Assembly (NCBI GenBank): GCA_946885765.1 | Contig: CAMPHD010000216.1 | Coordinates: forward strand, 1 to 5,908 | Direction: 5' to 3' | Source of the DNA: an uncultured Thalassospira sp. | GTDB taxonomy: Bacteria; Pseudomonadota; Alphaproteobacteria; Rhodospirillales_A; Thalassospiraceae | Length of the DNA stretch: 5,908 nucleotides | Part shown: one piece after another, positions 1 to 4,960 of the stretch | Position numbering within the stretch: position 1 is the first letter of the stretch | How the letters are laid out: the number at the start of each line of letters is the position of its first letter | The notes under the pieces: model-generated | What the model saw: only the letters and a program-made list of their open reading frames with translations | Database searches by the model: none | What the model was told of the DNA's origin: nothing | Position numbers and translations under genes: made by a program

Positions 1-212
1 AACTTGAAGGCTGGATCGATCAATATGCCGGAAATATCGCCTTTGCCATTGGCGGGGCCGACGGGCACGGGGACGCCCTCAAATCGCGCGCCAATACGCT
101 GTGGTCACTTGGCAAGGCAACATGGCCCCATATGCTGGTGCGTGCCTTGATTGCCGAACAGCTTTTCCGCGCCCATACCATCCAGACCAACCATCCCTAT
201 CACCGGGAATAA
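1..212 (+). CDS. rlmH: 23S rRNA (pseudouridine(1915)-N(3))-methyltransferase RlmH, C-terminal part
   Basis: The frame starting at position 3 reads 69 residues to a TAA at 210-212; the 5' end lies outside the window. The visible part holds the RlmH signature: FAIGGADG (visible residues 14-21), which forms part of the S-adenosylmethionine-binding knot, then [15 protein letters not shown] and the family's nearly invariant end TNHPYHRE. RlmH is a small homodimeric SPOUT methyltransferase of about 155 residues, so a little under half is visible. It methylates pseudouridine 1915 in helix 69 of 23S rRNA on assembled 70S ribosomes. In many alphaproteobacteria rlmH follows nadD-rsfS and precedes gpmI and envC (known synteny, from memory). 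Here gpmI is more than 3 kb away. No terminator was seen after the stop. Identification is very secure because the C-terminal motif is diagnostic. Confidence 0.96.
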   Translation, partial: LEGWIDQYAGNIAFAIGGADGHGDALKSRANTLWSLGKATWPHMLVRALIAEQLFRAHTIQTNHPYHRE

Positions 213-259
213 TCCCCGACTGCATCCCAAAGCATTGGTTCCCCCACTCTTGGATAAGT

Positions 260-700
260 TGTGATGATGTCACCTTTACGTCGCGCGTCTATGCCCGCAA
301 ACGCAACGGTTACGGAATGGCGATGGGGGATGTTTTGTTGCCCGAAGGCAAAACCGTTGCCGATGCCGTCAACAAGGCTATTTCGAACCGCTTCAAACAG
401 GCCGGATACCGTGTTCTTGAACCCGGCGATGCGGAATATGATAGTGCGGATGCCGTGGATGCGGACCTGATCAAGTTCTGGTCATGGTTCGAACCCGGTT
501 TCTGGCAAGTCACAGTGCATAACAAGTCCGAAGTGACGTTGAAGGGTACTGAACTGAACAAAGGCGAACCGGTTACAGTAACCGACAGCTATCAGGAAAA
601 GATGCAGATGGTGCTCGACAGCGACTGGCAAAGCAGTGCTGTAAACGCCCTTCGTGAACTTGCATCAAAGATTGCCGAGCAACTTGAAACGCTGAAGTAA
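260..700 (+). pseudogene. 5'-truncated remnant of a YajG-like lipoprotein gene
   Basis: The frame is open from 101 to the TAA at 698-700, but 101-212 lies inside rlmH in another frame and is unlikely to be coding. Protein-like sequence begins around 263 (DDVTFTSRVYARKRNGYGM). It continues through a helix (TVADAVNKAISNRFKQAGYRV), a beta-rich stretch (ADLIKFWSWFEPGFWQVTVHNKSEV) and a C-terminal helix (AVNALRELASKIAEQLETLK). This order resembles the C-terminal two thirds of YajG-type periplasmic lipoproteins of about 190 residues; that assignment comes from memory of the fold pattern and is not certain. There is no room after rlmH for a signal peptide, lipobox Cys or first strand. The first ATG after rlmH in frame (317) lies inside the conserved-looking NGYGM stretch and has no Shine-Dalgarno. 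I therefore read it as a start-less remnant with a still-open frame. A short cytoplasmic protein of 128 residues from 317 is the alternative. The gene ends 6 bp before the convergent reductase gene. Confidence 0.5.
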
Positions 701-706
701 CCAGCC

Positions 707-1240
707 TCAGCGCAAATCATACTGCATGCGCACAACACCGGATTTGTAGCTTTGCGAAGCAATCAGTTTCGGTGTTGTGCCTGCTGCATCCCGGCCAAAC
801 AGACGGATGCCATCACCCAGAATTTCCGGGATTATGAACATTTCAAGCTGATCGACAAGCCCGCCAAACAGGAACTGGGTCACAACGCTGGCCCCGCCGA
901 CGATCCAGATATCGCCGGTATCGGACCTGTCATCGCGAAGCTGCCTTGCCAGTTCGACAAGACTGCCGCCATAGGCCTCGGTATTGGCCGGACGGTTATC
1001 GGGTAAATCGCGCGATGTCAGGACAATCGTGCGGCGATCTTCATAGGGCCAATCGCCAAACTCCATCACCTGATCAAAGGTTTTTCGCCCGATGATCAAT
1101 GTTCCTACAGTGCCCAGAAAGCCATCGAAGTCGAACTCGGCCGGATCGAATTGATCCAGCCAGTCAACAGCGCCATTGGCGCGCGCGATATAGCCATCCA
1201 GACTGACCGCAATATAGATGCGGAACAGTTTCTTTTTCAT
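707..1240 (-). CDS. Dihydrofolate reductase family protein (RibD C-terminal domain)
   Basis: A 177-residue single-domain protein starting at ATG 1240-1238, with a modest AGG/GGG-containing Shine-Dalgarno stretch 6-14 nt upstream. Motifs in order: RIYIAVSLDGYIA (residues 7-19), the first strand and catalytic-site loop of the DHFR/RibD-C fold; LIIGRKTFDQV (49-59); RRTIVLTSRDLP (69-80), the usual dinucleotide-phosphate-contacting strand; DIWIVGGASVV (110-120), the Gly-Gly nucleotide loop; and IIPEILGDGIRLF (136-148). Length and order match the stand-alone YyaP/YwjB-like RibD-C family. These are probably NAD(P)H-dependent reductases, but the substrate of most members is unknown. It should not be called folA: the usual FolA motif layout is absent, and RibD's N-terminal deaminase domain is missing. 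The gene lies downstream of sdaA on the same strand but behind a terminator, so it probably has its own promoter between 1240 and 1334. Its stop is 6 bp from the end of the convergent lipoprotein remnant. Confidence 0.9.
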   Translation of the reverse strand: MKKKLFRIYIAVSLDGYIARANGAVDWLDQFDPAEFDFDGFLGTVGTLIIGRKTFDQVMEFGDWPYEDRRTIVLTSRDLPDNRPANTEAYGGSLVELARQLRDDRSDTGDIWIVGGASVVTQFLFGGLVDQLEMFIIPEILGDGIRLFGRDAAGTTPKLIASQSYKSGVVRMQYDLR

Positions 1241-1257
1241 GCTTTGCCCAACCTGTT

Positions 1258-1273
1258 CGGGGTCTTTGCCCCG
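1258..1273 (-). other. Small GC hairpin in the leader of the reductase gene
   Basis: CGGGG at 1258-1262 and CCCCG at 1269-1273 form a perfect 5-bp stem with a 6-nt loop. It lies 18 nt upstream of the reductase ATG, within the likely 5' untranslated leader. It has no T-tract and sits just upstream of the weak Shine-Dalgarno region. A role in translation is only a possibility; a chance hairpin is equally likely. Confidence 0.3.
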
Positions 1274-1333
1274 TTATCAATTACTTGAGCATATCAGAAT
1301 ACAGACCCAAGGTGGCAAGAATCAGGCCAGACG

Positions 1334-1369
1334 AAAAACACCCCCGAAACAATGGCTTCAGGGGTGTTT
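1334..1369 (-). terminator. Rho-independent terminator after sdaA
   Basis: The arms AAACACCCC (1336-1344) and GGGGTGTTT (1361-1369) are perfect 9-bp complements. The loop can extend the stem by a further GAA/TTC pairing (1346-1348 with 1357-1359). Read on the minus strand, the stem ends in a run of five T residues (1338-1334). It starts 22 nt beyond the sdaA stop codon, the expected place for the end of its transcript. On the plus strand there is no good T-run after the stem, so it should act mainly on the minus strand and separate sdaA from the reductase gene. Confidence 0.88.
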
Positions 1370-1391
1370 GAGGATCATTTCGACAGGCGGA

Positions 1392-2807
1392 TCAACATTC
1401 AACCACGTTGACATTGACCGCCAGCCCGCCCTGGCTGGTTTCCTTGTATTTGCTTTGCATATCAATGCCGGTCTGGCGCATGGTTTCGATCACCTTGTCG
1501 AGTGACACGGTATGCTGACCATCACCGCGCATCGCCAGACGGGCCGCATTGATCGCCTTGACCGCCCCCATGGTGTTGCGTTCGATGCAGGGCACCTGCA
1601 CCAGACCACCAATCGGATCACAGGTCAGGCCAAGGTTATGTTCCATGCCAATCTCGGCGGCGTTTTCAACCTGTTCTGGCGTGCCGCCCATGACCGCACA
1701 AAGCGCACCTGCCGCCATTGAACAGGCAACACCAACCTCACCCTGACAACCGACTTCGGCAGCCGAGATCGAGGCGCGTTTTTTATAGATCGAACCAATA
1801 GCCGCCGCCGTCAGAAGGAATTCGCGTATTTTGCCCTGCGTCACATTGGCCCCGAACCGTTCGTAATAGCGCAGCACGGCGGGAATAACGCCCGCCGCCC
1901 CGTTGGTCGGGGCGGTGACAACGCGCGAACCGGCAGCATTTTCTTCGTTGACCGCAAGGGCATAAAGATTAACCCAGTCGATCACGGTCAACGGATCCTT
2001 AAGCCCGGCTTCGGGCCGTTCGGTCAATTCAAGGTAAAGCTTGCGCGCACGGCGTTTGACATTCAGTCCGCCGGGCAGGATGCCATCCGACTTGCAGCCC
2101 CGTTCGATGCAATCCATCATCGCGCGATGCACGCGATCAACGAATTCCTCGGTCTCGACGGGTTCACGCCAGCTTTTTTCGTTTTCGACCATGACTTCGG
2201 CAATCGACAGCTTTTCCTTTTTGCAGATCGCCATCAATTCATCGGCCGAGGAAAAAGGATAGGGCAACGTGATGTTATCGCCGGAATATTCCGCCCCGCG
2301 ATCATCGCCCGATACGATAAACCCACCCCCGACCGAGAAATATTCCTGTTTGTGCAAAACAACACCGTCACGGTCAAAGGCGGTGATCCGCATGCCGTTG
2401 GGATGTTCGGGCAGGCTTTCGGTCATGTGAAACACAAGATTGGTCTCACGGTTAAAGGCAACCGGGTGGCGACCGTAAAGCTGTAATTCGCCATCCCTGT
2501 CAATCGCATCCATCGTCGGTGCGATCCGGTCGGGATCAACCGAACGCGGTCGTTCCCCCGAAAGCCCCATGATCACCGCGGTATCGGTGGCGTGGCCCTT
2601 GCCGGTCAGAGCAAGCGATCCGTAAAGATCGACAATTACCGAACCGATTTTTTCCAAAAGGTTCCGGGCTTCGAGTTCCAGACAAAAACGATATCCCGCG
2701 CGCATCGGCCCGACCGTATGCGAGCTCGATGGGCCGATACCGATGGTATAAAGATCGACAACGGAAAGGTTAACGTCTTGCGGACGTTGTTTGTTTTCTT
2801 CGGTCAA
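1392..2807 (-). CDS. sdaA: L-serine ammonia-lyase, single-chain iron-sulfur type
   Basis: Converts L-serine to pyruvate and ammonia in the cytoplasm using an oxygen-sensitive [4Fe-4S] cluster. From the TTG start at 2807 the protein has 471 residues, close to the usual 455-465. The N-terminal beta domain opens with [20 protein letters not shown] (about residues 14-33). The alpha domain carries [17 protein letters not shown] (about 294-310). The cluster cysteines are at 354 (VGCQGEVG), 396 (LTCDP) and 407 (VPCIERN), followed by SKYKETS and a C-terminal Cys471. In the Legionella enzyme a C-terminal Cys enters the active site and ligates the cluster ('tail in mouth'); this protein keeps that residue. 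I prefer the start at 2807 because GGGAGG lies 5 nt upstream of the TTG. A further in-frame TTG at 2843 would add 12 residues, but it has no Shine-Dalgarno and lies in a hairpin loop. It is preceded by a glycine riboswitch and followed by a terminator, so it is a one-gene transcription unit. Confidence 0.97.
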   Translation of the reverse strand: MTEENKQRPQDVNLSVVDLYTIGIGPSSSHTVGPMRAGYRFCLELEARNLLEKIGSVIVDLYGSLALTGKGHATDTAVIMGLSGERPRSVDPDRIAPTMDAIDRDGELQLYGRHPVAFNRETNLVFHMTESLPEHPNGMRITAFDRDGVVLHKQEYFSVGGGFIVSGDDRGAEYSGDNITLPYPFSSADELMAICKKEKLSIAEVMVENEKSWREPVETEEFVDRVHRAMMDCIERGCKSDGILPGGLNVKRRARKLYLELTERPEAGLKDPLTVIDWVNLYALAVNEENAAGSRVVTAPTNGAAGVIPAVLRYYERFGANVTQGKIREFLLTAAAIGSIYKKRASISAAEVGCQGEVGVACSMAAGALCAVMGGTPEQVENAAEIGMEHNLGLTCDPIGGLVQVPCIERNTMGAVKAINAARLAMRGDGQHTVSLDKVIETMRQTGIDMQSKYKETSQGGLAVNVNVVEC

Positions 2808-2812
2808 AAGGG

Positions 2813-2818
2813 CCTCCC
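2813..2818 (-). promoter_or_regulatory. Shine-Dalgarno of sdaA, decides the TTG start at 2807
   Basis: On the minus strand GGGAGG (2818-2813) is followed by a 5-nt spacer (CCCTT) and then TTG at 2807-2805. It is the best Shine-Dalgarno in the leader and supports starting the protein at LTEENKQRP rather than at the upstream TTG at 2843. The stretch immediately around it (AAAG.GCC ... GGC.CTTT) can fold into a weak hairpin with one mismatch that would cover the ribosome binding site. Confidence 0.75.
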
Positions 2819-2828
2819 ACGGCTCTTT

Positions 2829-2854
2829 GTCATGCGGGATCAATGCCGCACGAC
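2829..2854 (-). promoter_or_regulatory. Leader hairpin between glycine aptamer and sdaA RBS
   Basis: On the minus strand GTCGTGCGG (2854-2846) pairs with CCGCATGAC (2837-2829) over 9 bp, including one G-U wobble, with an 8-nt loop. It is followed by AAAGAGCC and no T-tract, so it does not look like a terminator. Its position between the aptamers and the Shine-Dalgarno makes it a candidate part of the expression platform. The alternative in-frame TTG at 2843 falls in its loop. Confidence 0.6.
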
Positions 2855-2875
2855 GTTATAGAACCGGTGTCTTGC

Positions 2876-3104
2876 CCCCTCTGTCCCTTGACCTGAGATT
2901 GTGCGCCTTGCGATCAAAAACAACCGTTCTTGACAACATGGCTTCATCCTTCGGTGGAAATATGGTGCAGGGCTTTGCCCCCGTACCGCTTTCTCTCTCC
3001 AGAGCCTCAATCCGCAACGGTTCATGTGCCTGAGAGTTTTCGGGGCTATTGCTCCTTCGGCGCCGATCTGATCGCGGGATCAAAGCGGGCTCTCCCATCG
3101 CGGT
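2876..3104 (-). promoter_or_regulatory. Tandem glycine riboswitch controlling sdaA
   Basis: Two glycine aptamers follow each other on the minus strand. Aptamer I (about 3104-3001) has GGGAGAG (3096-3090), GCCGAAGGAGCAA (3061-3049) and CTCTCAGGCACA (3036-3025). Aptamer II (about 3004-2876) has GGAGAGAG (3000-2993), CCACCGAAGGATGAAG (2957-2942) and, within 2900-2881, ATCTCAGGTCAAGGGACAG. These match the glycine riboswitch core pattern GGAGAG ... CCGAAGG ... CUCAGG ... GGACAG, present twice with a very short linker as usual for tandem forms. CTCTG at 3004-3000 can pair with CAGAG at 2883-2879 as P1 of aptamer II. The element lies between a good promoter and the sdaA Shine-Dalgarno. In this class glycine binding usually turns expression on. 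The absence of a terminator-like stem with a T-run before the start suggests translational control (inference). Confidence 0.93.
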
Positions 3105-3132
3105 TATTCGAGGTATCACCGTCACGTCCGAG

Positions 3133-3160
3133 ATTACAGGCAGGCCATGATCCTTGTCAA
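3133..3160 (-). promoter_or_regulatory. Sigma70-type promoter of the sdaA leader
   Basis: On the minus strand a perfect TTGACA (-35, 3160-3155) is separated by 16 bp from TGTAAT (-10, 3138-3133; five of six consensus bases). Transcription would start near 3126, about 20 nt before aptamer I, giving a leader of about 320 nt. The placement immediately upstream of the riboswitch supports it. The rest of the stretch up to 3230 shows no gene. Confidence 0.75.
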
Positions 3161-3231
3161 AAAGCGACTTTGCACCTGCACAAAAAATACCCAGCGGTAA
3201 GGCTGTTCAATGCCTTCATTCATGATAGATT

Positions 3232-3282
3232 GCGCGGTGAAATTGCTTTGATTGGCAGCGCCCAAAGGCGGACCCACCGCGC
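3232..3282. repeat. Inverted repeat in the sdaA-gpmI intergenic region
   Basis: GCGCGGTG (3232-3239) and CACCGCGC (3275-3282) are perfect 8-bp inverted repeats around a 35-bp centre. The centre itself contains CTTTG (3246-3250) and CAAAG (3263-3267), which can form a nested stem. No T-run follows on either strand. It could be a protein site or an RNA structure if transcribed. No function can be assigned. Confidence 0.45.
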
Positions 3283-3306
3283 CCGGCGTCTTTGTACTGA
3301 TGGCAA

Positions 3307-3352
3307 AATTACCGAAAAATAACCATCTTTACCGGTAATTCAGCCTTTTACC
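3307..3352 (+). promoter_or_regulatory. Putative operator: three TTACC motifs before gpmI
   Basis: TTACC occurs at 3309-3313, 3329-3333 and 3348-3352, at 20- and 19-bp steps, about two helical turns. The middle copy sits in the perfect palindrome TTACCGGTAA (3329-3338). The first and middle copies also belong to an 8-bp inverted repeat, AATTACCG (3307-3314) and CGGTAATT (3333-3340), with an 18-bp centre. The cluster ends 15 bp before the gpmI start, so it overlaps the likely promoter or leader. No convincing -35/-10 pair for gpmI was found nearby. Regulatory function is inferred from position and spacing only. Confidence 0.35.
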
Positions 3353-3367
3353 TTATTTCGTGGGGTT

Positions 3368-4960
3368 ATGATTGTGACTGTATCAAATACCGTAAAGCGC
3401 CCGCGTCCAGTGGTGCTGTGCATTCTGGATGGCTGGGGTTATCGCGAGGAAAGCAGGGACAATGCGGTTGCATTGGCCAATACCCCCGTTTGGGATGCAC
3501 TTTATGCCAATAATCCGACCGGCTTTCTGAAAGCGTGCGGTCTTGACGTCGGCCTGCCCGAAGGGCAGATGGGCAATTCCGAAGTCGGCCATATGAATCT
3601 GGGTGCCGGCCGGGTTGTGATGCAGGAATTGCCGAAAATTGACGACGCGGTCAAAACCGGTTCGATCGCCGATACCGACACGGTCAAAAAGGTCATCGCC
3701 AAGCTGAAGGAAAGCGGCGGTGTTTGCCATATCGCGGGGCTTTTGTCTGAAGGGGGCGTGCATTCCCATCAGGCGCATATGGCAGCCCTTGCCAAAATCA
3801 TCGCCAGCTCAGGTGTAACGGTAAAAATCCATGTCTATCTGGATGGCCGCGATACCGCTCCCAAAAGTGCCGCCAAATTCCTTGAGAAATTCCGCGCCCT
3901 GATTGGCGATGCCAATGTTGAAATCGCCACCGTCACCGGGCGGTATTACGCGATGGACCGTGATAATCGCTGGGAACGCGTTTCCCAAGCCTATTTCACG
4001 ATGGTGCAGGGCAAGAATTACGCCGATGGCCGCACCGCCGAAAGTGCCGAAGCCGCGATCAGGGCGGCCTATGATGCCGATACCACGGATGAATTCGTTC
4101 TGCCGACCGTAATTGGCGATTATGACGGCATGAAAGATGGCGACGGACTTTTGATGACCAATTTCCGCGCCGACCGCGCGCGTGAAATTCTGGCCGCCAT
4201 TTGCGCACCGGACTTTGACGGCTTTGACCGTGGCACCCCGATCAAATTCGCCGTGCAGGCCGGGATGGTCGAATATTCGTCCGACCATGCGAAATATATG
4301 GATGCGATCTATCCGCCGCAGGTTTTGCCAAATATCTTTGGCGAAGTCGTTTCGAAGGCCGGAATGAAGCAACTGCGCATCGCGGAGACCGAAAAATATC
4401 CGCATGTGTCGTTCTTCTTTAACGGCGGCGAAGAACAGGTTTTCGAAGGCGAAGACCGCATTCTGGTGCCATCGCCCAAGGTCGCGACCTATGACCTGCA
4501 ACCGGAAATGTCGGCCCCGGAAGTAACCGAAAAGCTGGTGACTGCGATCAGGGCAGAAACCTATGACGCGATCATTCTGAACTTTGCCAATCCCGACATG
4601 GTCGGCCATAGCGGCATTCTTTCGGCCGCGATGAAGGCCGCCGAAGCGGTTGATACCTGCCTTGGGCAAGTTGTTGATGCGGTTAAAACGGTGGGGGGTG
4701 TGATGTTCGTTACCGCCGATCACGGGAATTGTGAGATGATGGTCGATCCGGAAACCGGTGAACCGCACACGGCACATACGCTTAATCCGGTGCCGACCAT
4801 TCTGGTGAACGGGCCGGAAGGTGTCACACTGGAAAATGGCCGCCTTGCAGACGTGGCGCCGACTTTGCTTTTGCTTCTCGGCCTGCCGCAGCCAAAGGAA
4901 ATGACCGGCAAACCGTTGGTCAAGGGTTTGAAAGGGAATGATGCGCTTCTTGCGAGCTAA
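3368..4960 (+). CDS. gpmI: 2,3-bisphosphoglycerate-independent phosphoglycerate mutase
   Basis: Interconverts 3- and 2-phosphoglycerate in glycolysis/gluconeogenesis through a phosphoserine intermediate with two Mn ions. The 530-residue length is slightly above the usual 505-515 because of a short N- and C-terminal extension. Alkaline-phosphatase-type residues are all present: Asp21 (LDGWG), catalytic Ser71 (MGNSEVGH), Asp410 and His414 (NPDMVGHSG), Asp451/His452 (TADHGN) and His470 (HTAH). The inserted phosphotransferase domain shows GGVHSH (129-134), YLDGRDT (157-163), GRYYAMDRD (191-199) and NFRADRAREI (265-274), which supply the substrate-binding arginines. ATG 3368 is only 2 nt after GGGG. 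A GTG two codons later (3374) has a better 8-nt spacing from the same GGGG and may be the true start, giving 528 residues. The stop overlaps the start of the downstream envC-like gene by 20 bp, indicating translational coupling. It is divergent from sdaA. Confidence 0.98.
   Translation: MIVTVSNTVKRPRPVVLCILDGWGYREESRDNAVALANTPVWDALYANNPTGFLKACGLDVGLPEGQMGNSEVGHMNLGAGRVVMQELPKIDDAVKTGSIADTDTVKKVIAKLKESGGVCHIAGLLSEGGVHSHQAHMAALAKIIASSGVTVKIHVYLDGRDTAPKSAAKFLEKFRALIGDANVEIATVTGRYYAMDRDNRWERVSQAYFTMVQGKNYADGRTAESAEAAIRAAYDADTTDEFVLPTVIGDYDGMKDGDGLLMTNFRADRAREILAAICAPDFDGFDRGTPIKFAVQAGMVEYSSDHAKYMDAIYPPQVLPNIFGEVVSKAGMKQLRIAETEKYPHVSFFFNGGEEQVFEGEDRILVPSPKVATYDLQPEMSAPEVTEKLVTAIRAETYDAIILNFANPDMVGHSGILSAAMKAAEAVDTCLGQVVDAVKTVGGVMFVTADHGNCEMMVDPETGEPHTAHTLNPVPTILVNGPEGVTLENGRLADVAPTLLLLLGLPQPKEMTGKPLVKGLKGNDALLAS

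Noticed and set aside
101..212. 5' extension of the lipoprotein-like frame up to an ATG at 101
   Set aside because: It lies within rlmH in another frame. Its translation ([13 protein letters not shown]...) is not a signal peptide and simply mirrors rlmH codons.
261..470. 69-codon frame starting GTG-ATG-ATG at 261
   Set aside because: It competes with the protein-like frame ending at 700 and has a composition typical of a shifted frame.
690..712. 6-bp stem CGCTGA/TCAGCG between the convergent stops as a bidirectional terminator
   Set aside because: The loop is 11 nt, the stem is short and there is no T-run on either strand; too weak to call.
1290..1318. Possible promoter for the reductase gene (TTGCCA, 17 bp, GATATG on the minus strand)
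   Set aside because: The -35 is good but the -10 matches only three of six bases. A promoter is expected here, but this one is not convincing.
2127..2486. 119-codon plus-strand open frame within sdaA
   Set aside because: It is antisense to the well-conserved serine ammonia-lyase and has no start signal or recognisable motif.
2856..3125. Small open frames on both strands through the sdaA leader
   Set aside because: They overlap the glycine riboswitch, whose conserved RNA motifs explain the sequence. None has a convincing Shine-Dalgarno.
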